Below, piece by piece: positions 1 to 12,075 of a DNA stretch of 64,000 nucleotides; the first letter of the stretch is position 1, and the number at the start of each line of letters is the position of its first letter. The position numbers and the translations under genes are program-made. This DNA is from Sphagnum compactum (taxonomy: Eukaryota > Bryophyta > Sphagnopsida > Sphagnales): contig OZ234495.1 of assembly GCA_965153455.1 (NCBI GenBank), positions 22,502,875-22,566,874 of the forward strand, read 5' to 3'. Below the pieces are notes generated by a model, which had not been told where the DNA came from, made no database searches, and saw only the letters and a list, made by a program, of their open reading frames with translations.

Positions 1-18
1 TCTTGTTCCTGTATGCAG

Positions 19-120
19 GCACCATATCCAACAATTCAACGGGTTGGTGAAGCTTTGAATGAATTGCCTGAAGTCAAGTCTTCTGTGCCTGCCAACCAGC
101 CTGATGCTCCAAAATCATGA
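19..120 (+). CDS. 3'-terminal exon of an unidentified gene (partial)
   Basis: A pyrimidine-rich stretch ending in GCAG (about 1-18) looks like a splice acceptor. It is followed by 33 open codons and a TGA at 118-120, in phase 0 with the acceptor. The peptide is mildly acidic and proline-containing and ends in QPDAPKS. The rest of the gene lies upstream of the window. I do not recognise the family, and the exon is too short to assign. The alternative is a chance open stretch; the acceptor and the clean frame favour a real terminal exon. Confidence 0.45.
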   Translation, partial: APYPTIQRVGEALNELPEVKSSVPANQPDAPKS

Positions 121-2590
121 CTGTGTAATGTCTTGATGAATGGCATGATATACATTCATTAGAAGTCCCAGCGTTGTCTCTGGTTCCAGCATACAAACCT
201 GTTGCAAATGCAGTAGTTTAGTGTTGTGATCAATAATTCAACTCAAGCTGAGTTGCCAAGAGACCTCTCCAATAAGACAAGTGATTGCTGCTTACAATCC
301 TCTGGGTTTAGCAAGCTTGATAATCAGCTTGATCCCTGTTAAGACAAATGGCAATTTAGAAACTGCAGTATATTTGAATATATGCAGTAAACAAGAATGT
401 TGCACAGTGCAGAATGGCACTGACCTTTCTGGTGTGTCTGCTTACTGTGTAGGTAGGTTTATATGTCAATGTCAATACATCTCCATGCAGTGGAGTGTAA
501 TCATGCATCAGTAGCAACATTGCCCATTTGTACCTCAACTGGGATCTCCAATGCACCTGATACATACAATTCACATTGCACGGAAGATCTGACATGTGTT
601 CTTGAGGATTATGGTCAGTCTCACACCCTGGTTGTTGTCATCAAACACGAAATTTTGTTTTGCTCATTGATTTGCTTCAACAGTAGGATGGGTCATGGGT
701 GTTTCTTCAGAGACCTGTGCACATCTCCAACAGCAGATTTGAGCCATTGAAAAGACAAGTGCTATATATATGAAGGTTCATGATCGAAATGCTGAGATGA
801 CAACCAGCAGAGAGGAGAGGAGAAGTAGCAATGTTTGTCTACAGGGTCGAACTTTCCAATCCAATCACAAAGCCTTCAATGTGTGGAGAATCAATGTCAA
901 CCACCACTTTGAGACATAACTACACATAACAGGATCATAGCTTTAGACAGCACAAACCCTCTCTTTGATCTGTCCAGACCTGTGCACTTCAGAACATTAT
1001 ATTGCAAAAGTCAGCACATAAGATACAATCTAATATAGACTCTTGCAGCTGTTGTCCAAACCTCATCACAAGAAGTCAAGCCAGAGAGTGTACATGCTAG
1101 GAAAACCTTACAGCATTCCTGTGCCTCTGAAGAAAGAAATTCATGGCATGATCAATCCTAAACCCTATAACTGTAAGCCTTCCTGCACCACCATCTGGTC
1201 TGTAAAAAGCAGCATCAGATTGATTACATGTCCATGAGTCTTCTCAGCAAAACAACCACAGATTTTCTCACTGAAACGTAAGTACAGAATCTGGTGAAGC
1301 CTGTGATCGTTATGCATGCAATGTATTGACAATATCAGAACCTGTAATCAAATTTTCTTCAGGTCTTGGACACTGCCATTGGGGAAGCTCCAGAAGACTG
1401 CTCAGAGGGCAAAATCAAAATCAGTTCCATTCTTAGTTTCTTTTGATGGGTATTCTAAAAATCTGGTAGTTTGCAACAGAGGGCACAAAGGAAGCTTTGC
1501 AAACAAAATGCAACTTAAACCCCCCTTCCAACAACTTGACCATAAGCTCCTGCATTCAGCAGTGCCTTCTATTTCAAGCTCTGAATCAGCCTGCACCCAG
1601 AACAGTTAGTTTGCAACAACTGTAGGCACCAAAATTGCAGCTTTTAGGTATTGCAAGACCTCCAAGGTGTATTCACTTTCACACAATATACTTCTAAAAA
1701 ATGCTGACAGCCTTCACCATGTCACTATTATCACTGTAAGATCCTTTGCAAAACCTTCTGGACAAGGAAGGAGTTTGCTCATATCATGTTGCACAAACCC
1801 CAACATATCTAAGACAAAATCTTGATTCACATGGTGTGTTTGTCTGTCTCCATTCTGTATCAGCAAAATAGATTTAGCATATCAAAGCACAAGTGCTATG
1901 AAGATCTGGCACCCAGAATGGAATGCAAATGTGGAAATGCTAAACTCTCCTGTTGTAAGCTTCCATTTCTTCTACATCTAGTACATGAAAATCCTTTCCA
2001 GGAGAAGCTCTAACTGCTTGTGTATATGGTAGGAGAGTTAAATTCTCCAGCTCAATACCAAGAACCAACAACAGCAGTGAGTAGTGATCTTGCACATGAC
2101 CAGTGCAAAATCAGAGAGACAAAAAAGGAGGAATCAGAAATGACTGCAAGGTCTTCTCCACAACCAGAAACTAAAATCCCAAAAGCTAAGAGATGAATCT
2201 ATTGACCATCATCTCTACATGTCTTTTGTATTCCAAATCCTTCCGAAGTTGTGATTGCTATCTCCCACAGCTACAGAGAGGTCCTCCTTCAGAGCAACAA
2301 ACACACACATACAACCACAGCACACTCTTCCCTTTCCTTGTGTGCAGACAGAGCCTTGAGGAAGATCAGCAACAACCAGAAAGTGCGATTGCCAAGAAAA
2401 CATTCCCTGCAGCTACATTCCAGAGAGTTTCAAATTGAAGATCTTTGATGAAGATCAAGATCAGAAACTGTAATGTTCATAGAATGTCTTGATTTCAATC
2501 AAATTGAGAATTGTCTCTCAACGTCTTGGAATATGTTCCATCAGGTTCCAACCTGATTGTGCTTCTGAAGAAAGAACACATTGGATTTAA
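121..2590. other. Region without a supported gene
   Basis: About 2.5 kb of moderate AT content follows the terminal exon. It has only short open frames on both strands with no recognisable domain. Part of it may be 3' untranslated sequence of the upstream gene. I see no repeat or RNA gene here. Confidence 0.5.
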
Positions 2591-2599
2591 GCAAACAAT

Positions 2600-3520
2600 T
2601 ATCATATTCCCTTCAAGCACAATCTTTGGTTGCCAGTAATCAAACATGTGTCAAGCTTGGGAAGCATGAGACATGATAGAGATATGCCCAATTACATGCA
2701 TCAAGATGCCGAACATGATATACACTTCAAGCACTTGGATCTTTCCTATAACAAAATGTTGAGCCATTCTTGGACTTTGAAGGCCTTATCAAATACCTGG
2801 ATAATCATATGCCTCACTTTTAAAAACAAAACATTGTATATATACTTCAAGCACAATTGTGGAAGCATGACACATGAGAAAGATTTGCACAATTGCATGC
2901 ATTGCTTTAAAGACACCAAACATCATATACATTTTAAGCACAATCTTCACCATAACAAAATGTTGTCCCATCTTCCTTCAAAATATGTGCATAGCCTAAT
3001 GCCTGGCCTCAAAAAACCAAACATTATATGTCTTTCAAGCACAATGTCAAAAGAATGACACATTATAAAGATGTGCACAATTGCACGCATTGCTTCAAGA
3101 GACCAAACGTCATATACACTTCAAGCATGATTCTCATCATAACAAAATGTTATGCAAATCTTTGAAAGTTTGAAAACCTTATCAAACACGTGCATAATCA
3201 AATATCTCACTTCAAAAAACCAAACATTGTATATCCGTCAAGCACAATCTTTGCCATAACAAGATGTTGTCATATTTACACAGCGTATCATTATCAAATA
3301 TGTGCACAATCAAGTGCCTTGCTTCAAAATACCAAACATTGTATATCCTTCAAACACAATATTGGAAGCATGACACATGACAGAGATTTGCACAATTACA
3401 TGCATTGCTTCAAGACACCAAACATCATGTACATTTCAAGCACAATCTTTGCCATAACAAAATGTTATGCAATCCTTGAAAGTTTGAAGACCTTATCAAA
3501 CGTGCACAAGAAAATGTCGC
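2600..3520. repeat. Irregular tandem repeat with alternating half-units
   Basis: A core like CTTCAAGCACAAT recurs about nine times (near 2615, 2722, 2850, 2930, 3035, 3115, 3235, 3350 and 3432). Spacing alternates between roughly 82-85 and 105-119 bp, giving a higher-order period near 190-200 bp. One half-unit carries a GCATGACACATGA...TTTGCACAATTGCATGCATTG block; the other carries a CATAACAAAATGTT...CTTATCAAA block. Copies differ by many substitutions and small indels, so the array is old. Two open frames (2630-3058 and 3190-3690) run through it and are products of the repeat rather than genes. Confidence 0.75.
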
Positions 3521-3727
3521 CTACTTCCAAAGCAAGGTCAGAGAATACGAGATATTTTGTTTATTTAAGTAGCACAAAAAACAAAGAGTGTGTACTAAAG
3601 AATGGGCAAGCCTTTGATTATTTTGCAAAGTTAGTGAAGAAGCAAAGCAAGCCCATTAGGGAAAACCTATTCATTCACTTTCCAAAATAGTCAAGGGTGC
3701 ACTCATTCTTATACGTAAAGGATTTTG

Positions 3728-3756
3728 GATCTTACTTACTTACTTATTTACAATTT
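3728..3756 (-). repeat. (TAAG)n 3' tail of the LINE
   Basis: The plus strand carries CTTACTTACTTACTTATTTAC; on the element strand this is a run of TAAG units directly at its 3' end, about 50 bp past the ORF2 stop. It sits where most plant L1 elements have poly-A. Confidence 0.65.
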
Positions 3757-3805
3757 TGCGTCATTAAGTGGGCCAAACAACGCCCGGGCCAGAGCCCAAT
3801 TGACG

Positions 3806-6800
3806 TTAAGTCTGATGAAGCAATTCAGATCTAACCGTCTGACATTGCACCAAGAATCTAGCAAGGATGCCTTGCTGCTGACAGCTCAGCAATTCAGCCA
3901 AAGGTGTGATGGCAGTTAGTGGCAATGAACCTCTAAACTTCTCTCGAACACTTTGATAGGCAGGGCAAACCAACAAGAAGTGGTCCTCATCCTCAACCGC
4001 ACCCAAGTTGCATAATTTGCAGTAACGCTGCTGCACCGGCACCTTCACTGGCTTGACTTGCCTTCCTAGCTCAATCTGCAACTTATGATTCGCACAACGA
4101 AAACGTGCCAAGCTTCTCCTAAGCTGTGCATTGTCTACGCTGGAGAGGTATTCTTTGTACCCATACTGTGCTGAGCTATTCGACCCCAGATAGGCTCTCA
4201 CCCTGCTGGAGTCAGCTGCAACCACTTGATGGTGTACAATGTATTGCCTTTCAGCCAACTGCTTGAGGCGAGCACATGGTGGCAGCTGATCGCTATCGAT
4301 GCATAAATTGTACGTCGACAGTCGTTCATTTACTTGTGCTAGCCAGCAAGCAGGCAATCGGCTCTTTCTACCCATAGCATTCTGGTTCCCGAGTAAGACT
4401 TTTCGCCTGGCTGCAAGCAACTGCAGCTGTACATCATAGGCTAGCCTGAGCATGCGATCTGAGTCTACCTCAGAACTGACACGTGAGAAAAAGCGCATGG
4501 TCTATTGCCACCAAAATATTTTTAGGGGAAACCTGCCAAACACTACCAGCACAACGTAACTGGATGTCGTGGTGTTGACCCCCAGCAACGACTTCAGAAA
4601 AGCCCGATGAACCACCTCTAACTGTTCGCGTGCCATGTGGTCTGACCATACTTCACACCCATAGCTAAGCACTGGTTTGACTACATCAAACAGCTGGCAT
4701 TGTAATGCTGGGTCAAAGATGCGCAGCTCTGCGCATCTGCGCCGCAATGCAAAAACTGCCTTTTTCCTTGACATTGCTAACCGCTGTATTGCCGCTTGCA
4801 TACCTTTTGTGCCGTGCAGCTCAACACCTAGATACTTGAAAGAGTTTAGTTGCTCTATAGCTTCGCCCTCATACTGAAAAGCCTGACACACAGACTTGCG
4901 TGCTTCAAACACAACAACCTTGGTTTTCTTGACATTCACAATCAACTGACGCTCATAGCAAAAAGCTTGCAAGACATCCAGTTGCTTCTGCAATCCAGCA
5001 GGAGTGTGTGACATGAGAGCTAAGTCGTCTGCATACAAAAGCAAGCGAACAGCTAGCTGTCCCAACATTGGTGGTGTGTCACCCTCCAAAGCATTCAGCC
5101 GTTTTTCTAGGCCATCTATGAAGAGGCCAAACAAGAGCGGGCTAAGGGGGCATCCTTGCTTCACTCCGATGCGACAAAGGAAAGTGGGCGTGAGCCCCTC
5201 CTCTGGATGGTGTAGGCAGGCCTGGTCTTGACGGTACATGGAGCGCAAACACTCCAGTATCCGCCCATTGATGCCAAGTCCCTCCAGCACCTGCCACAAC
5301 AGGTCCCTTGGTACTGTATCAAAGGCTTTTTTGAAGTCCACAAAACAAGTGTATAGCTTCTTTTGCTGAAATCTGGCTTGTTCGGTCAAAGTGCAAAGAA
5401 TAAGCAAGTTATCTGTTGTCCTAAAGTCCTTTCTGAAACCAGCCTGTCCCTTTGCGCGTAAATCATTGGTCTCCACCCATTGACTGATGCGGGACTCAAG
5501 AATCATTGCAAACACCTTGGCTAAAACTGGTCCTACTGTGATCCCCTTGTAATTGTCAAACTGACTACAGTCACCCCCTTTGTACAGTGCATGTATGATC
5601 CCAACAGAGAGTGATTCACAATAGCCCTCGCGCAGAATTTTGTTAAAAGCAATCAATAGTGGTTGCTGCAGGGCAGCAGCCGCATCCAAAAGGAACTCTG
5701 GTTTGATGCCATCAATGCCTGCAACTTTGTGTCGTTTTAGCTTTTTGAACACTTGCTGTACTTCAACTAGTGTGATGTCAACATTCAACTGTTCGCAATC
5801 AATACCATTGGGTGGAAAGGAGACCCACTGGGCTTGAATAGCGGCACCTGTCACAGCTCTTGCTGTGGCTGATGCCGCCGGAGGCTGGAGCAGTTGCTGG
5901 AAGCCATCCCTGAGCGCTTCGCTGGTGATGCCATTGACACCCTCAGCGCGCTTGCGGTACCGCTTCCAGAATGCTGCAGGATCCGCCTTCGCTAAACCAC
6001 ATAGTTGTTTAGCCTTGAGCACATCATAAGCACATTTTTTCCTTTTGTACAACTGTTTCATTTGCTTAAGTCTGACCTGCCTATCTGGGTGCGCATGTGA
6101 CAATTTAGCAAACTAGCTTTTGGTCTGGCGACATTCTGTGTCAAACCAGGGTTTGTGGCTGTGCTTTATTGCTTTTCCTAAGGCCACTTGTCTATTTCCA
6201 AACACTTCTTCTGCAGATTGTGTGATGCATTGTTGTAACAGATTGACTGTTGTTTGTACGTCAGATGCATCAAGTATATCTAGGCTTGCCTAGACATCGA
6301 TGTTATGCTGTACACTCCTGCTAAACTCGGTTGCTTTGGCAGTGTCATATTTGAAACGTGGTAGGTGTTTGATTGCCTTTTGCTGAACAGGAGGGGGTTG
6401 CCACTGCTGTGTGATTGTAAGTACCAATGGTCTATGATCAGAGTGTGCATCTTTGTGACCTGAGTACTTTTCATCGCAGTTAACTTCTAAGCGCTTGACA
6501 CCCTCTAATTGGTCAACTGTCGTAAGAAAATAGTCCACAGTGCTAAAACCTTTATTGGATAGGCATGTGTACTCCCCTGATATGTCTCCTGGTGTGCGGC
6601 CATTGAGGATGAATAGCCCAGTAGTTCTACAGAGATCCAGGAACTCACGATGTCAGTCAGCCGTGACGTGTCGCGGTTCTGGCGCTCCAGCATATCGTTG
6701 GGTAGGGTGTCCTCAATGGTTTGTGGCACCAGCAGCACATCTACTAGTTGACTGCAATTAATGAAATCAATGTTTGTGCCTGTCCTTGCATTGAAATCCC

Positions 6801-7266
6801 CAGCAAGAAACACACCGCCTAAGTTCATGGCTTCTCCAACCTCTTGGCATATGTGTTCAAACAGGCTGCTGTCCGCATATGGCGAGCCTTGTGGAGTAGC
6901 ACATACTATGCACAGGAACAAAGGCCTTTGGAAAGCATTGCCCAAGCGCAGCCAAATCCTAGTCCCATCCCTTGTAGTCTTCCAAACAGCAGTACTATTT
7001 GCCCATGTTTCCCTGACTAGTACCACAATGCCTCCACTGTGCTTTCGAACGACACCCTGTGGAGTCACAGGCCTGGCAACATCAAAATAGCAGAACTCCG
7101 GTAAGACCGGGAATGTATCGCCTGGAAAGTGATGTGTTTTTGTCAAAGCAACAACGTCAACATGTTGAAATAGGTCAAGCAGATGTTCATGTGTTTCTAG
7201 CTTTGCGATAGCGGCCCCATGGATGTTCCACAGGCACACGCGCAAGTGTCTCTGGCCCCCGCCCCC
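3806..7266 (-). pseudogene. LINE ORF2: endonuclease + reverse transcriptase, with frameshift and TAG codons
   Basis: The apurinic-type endonuclease starts at about 7245 with a LRVCLWNIHGA block and has a GDFNARTG motif. The frame is lost near 6650-6665; downstream endonuclease sequence resumes one frame over and includes the SDHRPL motif (about 6420-6440). From about 6538 to 3806 everything lies in one frame, broken only by TAG at 6292-6290, 6115-6113 and 4504-4502, and ending at a TAA (3808-3806). The reverse transcriptase shows FVDFKKAFDTV, GVKQGCPLSPLLF and the catalytic YADD (LLLYADDLALMS). The C-terminal part has a C-X2-C-X9-H-X4-C motif (CKLCNLG...HFLLVC), typical of LINE termini. No ATG opens the endonuclease frame; the first plausible codon is TTG at 7245. 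Clade not determined. Confidence 0.88.
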
Positions 7267-8133
7267 CTATGCAGTAGGAGAGTTTATGACTTTGTGGTTG
7301 ATGTAGAGATCAGCCCCATGCCAGTAGACCCGTTCGCCAGCCTCTTTGGCCTCCTTGAAGGTGGCCCAAGCAGCTCGTTTCTGGGCCTGCTGAGCGGGAG
7401 TCAAGTCCTCGTCGAGCCCAAGCTGAGTGCCGTGCAGGCCTTTGCGAGCGCGCAGCACCGTGAGCTTGTCGTGTACCGATGCCAGCGTGATGATGACTGC
7501 TGATGCCTTGTCAGTGGCCTTATCCAATCGCCTCGATGGCATCTGCCGGTGCACCTTTTGCACCTGCACACGGTCAGCAACCTTCAACCTGTCGAGCAGC
7601 TCCGTCTGCACCAACTCCATAAGTTGTTTTGAGGTTTCCCCCTTACTCATGGTCAACCTAGTGACCCGGATGTTTGCCTCCCTGGCCTTGACCAGGTCAG
7701 CATCCGTTGCCCGGTCCACCTTGTTGGCAACCTTGTCAACCTTCCTGCCCACGACCTCCTTCCACTTCTCCCCACTGTCCTGCATGGTATCAAAGCTCTT
7801 AGCCATCTCATCTACTTTATTTTGCAGCATTTCGACTTGACCAGTAACGGTCACAATCTTAGCTTCCATTGCTGGAACTAGAATGTTTTCCGCAACCTAC
7901 TCCATAGTGACCTCAATAGCATTGTGCACATCCTGTTTCGTTACCACATCGGCCCTAGGGACCATGAGATGGTTGACGATGACTGTTGCAGCGGTTGCCT
8001 TGCTGGTCTTGGCAGGCTTGAGGTTATAGTGTGTACAGAGCGCCTGGAGTTCAGCCGCCTGCATCTCCATGATCGTCAGCGAGTCCTTGTTCCATTCCCA
8101 TGCTTTAGCGTCGAAAACCGTGGCATTCGTCAT
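7267..8133 (-). pseudogene. LINE ORF1 (nucleic-acid-binding protein), one internal TAG
   Basis: A single frame runs from ATG at 8133 to TAG at 7269-7267 (289 codons), interrupted by one in-frame TAG at 7899-7897. The first third has charged and helical character. The middle (from 7869) has a heptad-like stretch resembling a coiled coil (repeated VEMLQNKVDEM-type pattern). The last third matches the style of plant LINE ORF1 C-termini, with a DEDLTPAQQAQKRAAWATFK segment followed by a short basic tail. ORF1 proteins of this class bind the element RNA and form the ribonucleoprotein used in target-primed reverse transcription. The closing TAG lies in the same frame as the ORF2 sequence that follows. 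Confidence 0.75.
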
Positions 8134-8404
8134 TAACCAAAACCCTGTAGGAAGCCTGAGTATGTATACCTCTCTGCTGTTGCTGCTGCTGCTGCGATCT
8201 TTGCTAGAGGATTAGTGTTTGTTTTTTTGCTTTCTTGCAAAATGGTGCCCAGAATCAATTTGCCAGTGAGACACACAAGGAAAAAGGACAGTTTGGTGAC
8301 TTTCACCACAATTGCAAACAACCTTGTACTGAAATGATCTTGCAAAGGATGGCATTCGAACCTTTGATACTGAGATTTGATGATGATGATGATGATGCTT
8401 TCCT

Positions 8405-9075
8405 GCTTGAATAAACAAAACTGGAAAGCAAATTTACATTAAGCTAAAGCTCCTTACCATCATCAGCTTCAGAAATTAGGGTTTGAAGCTCTGTACTTGC
8501 CCTAGTGTACCCCAGGTTTTGTAATAGACAAACAGAACTGGAAAGCTAAAAGAAAAGAGCCAAAGCTCCCTACCATCATCAGTTTCAGAAATTACAGTTT
8601 GGAACTCTGAACTAGCCCCCCCTATGCTTTGCAACAAACAAACAAAGCTGGAAAGCAAAAAAAAAAGAGCCAAAGCTCCTGACCATCATCAGCTTCACAA
8701 ATTAGGGTTTGAAGCTCTAAACTAGCCCTAGTGTCCCCTAGGCTTTGCAGCAAACAAAACAAAACTGGAAAGCAAAAACATACGAGCCAAAGCTTCCTGA
8801 CATCAACAGCTTTGCAATTAGGATTTGAAGTTCTGAACTAGCCTTAGTGTACCCCGGGCTTTAACAAAGAAACAAAGCTGGAAAGCAAAAGCAAGAGAGC
8901 CCAAGCTCCCTACCATAAGCAGCTTCACAAATTAGGGTTCGACGCTCTGCACTGGCCCTAGTGTGACCATGCTTTGCAACAAACAAACAAGCTGGAAAGC
9001 AAAAGAACAGAGCCCAAGCTCCTTGGCATCATCAACTTCACAATTAGGGTTTGAAGCTCTGCACTCAAGTCATGG
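8405..9075 (-). repeat. Tandem array of ~113-bp units with telo-box-like sites
   Basis: The motif ATTAGGGTTTGAAGCTCT or a near copy occurs at about 8475, 8591, 8701, 8818, 8931 and 9043, so unit length is 110-117 bp and there are about six copies. Each unit also has CTGGAAAGCAAA, an A-rich stretch, AGCCAAAGCTCC and CCATCATCAGCTTC. Read on the minus strand most units contain AAACCCTAA, the plant telo-box promoter element. The array lies 270 bp 5' of LINE ORF1 in the orientation of the LINE. It may be LINE 5' UTR monomers or an unrelated satellite. Confidence 0.85.
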
Positions 9076-11940
9076 GCTTTCAGGCTCTAGTGTAAAAAGG
9101 GGCTGAGCTGAGCACCCAAGGGGCTGCTCTGAGCTGCTGCACCGTGTGCTCCACAGCAACACCTTGCAGAATCTCCAAGTCTCTCTTGTCGCTTCCGAGA
9201 TCCCGCTTCCAAACTCGACTTGAAAGACCCCACCGGCCTTCAAGAAAGATGCAAGAGAATGCAAGAGACCAATTACATTTTTGAACATTGATGAGGATCA
9301 TTACATTTTTTAACATTGATGAGGATGTTAAATTATGGTCATTAAAAAGGATAATGCATGACATGTTAAAACTATGCATAGTGACAAGACATGTAATTAA
9401 TTATGAGAACAAGGTTAATTTGCATGAGATTTTTACAATTTAAGTAACCTTGAAATTTTGCATAATATGCTCTCAAAATCATTTATGTTTGTATTTCAAA
9501 AACAAAACATGTAAAATGTAATGAAATATGATTTTACCTTTTTCAAAAATGATTGCTTTGGTGTAAAATAGAATAGAATTTGGCCTTGAAATAAGTTTTC
9601 ATCATCATTTAACCATTCTACAAGTTGATCCTTGGATTCAAGGTCAAACATTTTGTCTTTGAATTGCAAGTACAAAGACAAAATTTATTGCCTTTTATGT
9701 TCTTAACATGTTTTGTTGTTTGTTATGAATGAAATCAAAAATATTTATTCTAGCTTTTTTCACAAACTAAACCACCATCACATCCCTTAAGATTTTCACA
9801 ATAAACTTTTGGATTTTTAACATTTTAGATCCATATGATTTCCACCAAATATGCATTAACAATTTTTTTTTAACAAAATAAGCTACAATGTTTGCAAAAA
9901 GAACGTTTACAATTTTATATGAAACCAATTTTTTTCAACATTAACTTGATCTTGAATGTTTGGAAAAATAATTTATTATCATTATAAAACCTTCCATTCC
10001 TACTTTGTTTTTTTTGGACCTTCCTTATCCATTCCGGATTCAACACCATTCTAACAAAATGAATAGGGCTACATATAAATAATCAACATTCTTATAATAT
10101 CTGATTTTATTTTTTTTGGTATTAATCTATCAATTCCATTAACATTTCTATTGATTGATCCAATTATTCATTAAATTCATTATTCAAAAAGGTGTCAGTT
10201 GCAATTAATTTTTGTCCCATAAAACTACATGTTAATAACGTTGTTGTGTGGGACAATTTTTTTTTGTGAATACTAGTTGCAACAGACACATTTTTCTCAT
10301 AATGATTTACCAATTTGGTTGGTTTACTTGAATCATCAAGGCATAAAAAGGTGTATATAGGTTGGGTAGTTTCTAAATTTTAAAATATCAAAATTTAAAA
10401 TTGACTATTTAAAATGAAAATGAAAATCCTTTTTTATATAATTGTTATAATACCTAATTTTTTCAATTTAAAATAACAAACCAAATTAAAGAGAGATTTT
10501 TTACCTCCAAAAATCTCCAACATGATAACATTAACACACATACTTTGTGTATCACCAAAGTACAAGAGTTCTAAAAAACATAAATGCAACTTTTAACTTG
10601 TTAATTTTTTTGAGTGTGGGTACTAACATAATTAAACAAGCTTCTAATTTAGGAAAAACAAGTAGTCCACAGTAACTTGAATGTCCAAAAAATGTCGTTA
10701 CATGCATAATGATGTTTGAGCAAAAACTAAAATCATCCTACAAAGATTTTGTAAGTGCAATGTATTGAAATTTCGACAAAGTTGTTGAAAGGTGAGTTAG
10801 AGATAATGCATCAATCATCTGATAAAACTTTTCAAATCATGTACATGAATAATTAGATATGGGAATTTGAAGAGCTATCATTGAATAATGTCTAATTCAA
10901 AGTCTAAAATTAGGATTTTTTAGACAAAAAACTTTGAAGTGAAAGTAATGGTGACAGATAATACAAAAGATTACGTAAGAACAAATTCAAAACAATTTGG
11001 AGTTCATTCATGTTGATGAAAAAACATATCTAAACTAATTAATCGTCTATTGGTTGAAGATTCAAGGATGTTAGTATGACCAATTGAATACCAAGTTGAT
11101 TAAATAACTTGTTGAGGTATCTTAGATATTTTCATCCATACGACCAGTACTTGTTATTCTTAAGCCTTCATATTTGTTACTCCCAAATAATTTTGTTTAA
11201 TTTTGAGAGAATAAAAAAACCATTAAAAATTACCTACTTAAATTGGATTTATATCAAAACCATTTCCCGTTGCAATGTTTCAAAAACATGATGTGCAATG
11301 TCGCCTTTTTGTGCGAAAACTATTGGGTGCTGTTGATTCAAGTACAATTCATATGAATGATATTAAAAATTAATAAGGGGAGTCATAGGGGTAGTGTTGG
11401 AAGAATTCAAAATTATATTTTGCAACTACAAATTTTTTTGCATAAGATGGAAGATTTTTTGGAAAAGTTAAAAGATTTACTTAGTTGGTTTGTAGGTACA
11501 TTGCCTCTTCATGAACCTAAAACAATCTTCTAATCAACTTGAACCCCAAACATCATCTTTGTATACACCATCCATGTCATAGTTAAAAACACTTAGTTTT
11601 TTTGTAAAATTTGGGCCTTTTGTCATGGCCATGTGCATTTTAAACATGTGTGATTTCATTTGTTTATCTGAACAACTCATATATTGAACAAAATTATTTT
11701 TTCAATAGGTTTCATGTTGAGAATATGACCATTTCTTGTCGATGTGTCACCATTGTACATAATGTGAACATAGGGTGTATGTAACTTGATGTAATTACAC
11801 AATTACTTAGGTAATTGTTTAAAGGGGTAACTTGAGTGGTAGGATTCTATAATTTGGTCATGGTGCATTAACTTTCACATATTAATTTACTAGTGTGTGC
11901 CTTGTGCATAATGCACAGGTGTGTTATTTCAACAATGTTT
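9076..11940. other. AT-rich spacer
   Basis: GC content drops sharply at about 9,262. The stretch holds homopolymer A/T runs, a small duplication near 9,270-9,330 (ACATTTTT-AACATTGATGAGGAT twice) and no open frame above about 60 codons that looks coding. I see nothing else. Confidence 0.7.
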
Positions 11941-11944
11941 GGTT

Positions 11945-12075
11945 CAACCCCGTCGAACCCCCCCCGCCCGGTCCTTCGCATTTCCCACTCCGGGTCTTTA
12001 ACCCGTCGAGCCCCCCCCGCCCGGTCCTTCGCATTTCCCACTTCGGGTCTTTAACCCGTCGATCCCCCCCCTTGA
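11945..12075 (+). repeat. C-rich direct duplication (~58 bp, two and a part copies)
   Basis: The block GCCCGGTCCTTCGCATTTCC-CACT(C/T)CGGGTCTTTAACCCGTCGA followed by a run of 7-9 C occurs twice in tandem (about 11,967-12,009 and 12,020-12,067), with the C-run present three times. It stands out in an AT-rich setting. Function unknown. The open frame across it at 11,895-12,266 is repeat-derived. Confidence 0.75.

Larger units (their letters stand above)
3720..8133 (-). mobile_element. Decayed LINE (APE-type non-LTR retrotransposon)
   Basis: The element reads on the minus strand in the order ORF1 (8133-7267), then ORF2 with endonuclease, reverse transcriptase and a C-terminal cysteine/histidine motif (7266-3806), then a short 3' UTR. 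It ends in a tetranucleotide tail: on the plus strand four TTAC-type units lie at about 3731-3750, which is (TAAG)n on the element strand, not poly-A. The 5' end is not fixed and could extend to about 9,260 if the tandem units at 8.4-9.07 kb belong to it. I found no convincing target-site duplication. The coding sequence has several in-frame TAG codons and one frameshift, so this copy is not autonomous. Confidence 0.9.

Noticed and set aside
2630-3690. Plus-strand frames of 142 and 166 codons
   Set aside because: They follow the irregular tandem repeat and their peptides are just repeat translations.
3806-8133. Reassigned TAG codon in this organism
   Set aside because: TAG occurs only as breaks in mobile elements and as the gag stop; the host genes read normally and end in TGA, so decay is the simpler explanation.
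8340-8370. GGTTCGAATGCC on the minus strand as a tRNA or SINE B box
   Set aside because: Spacing does not fit the B-box consensus and no A box or cloverleaf is present.
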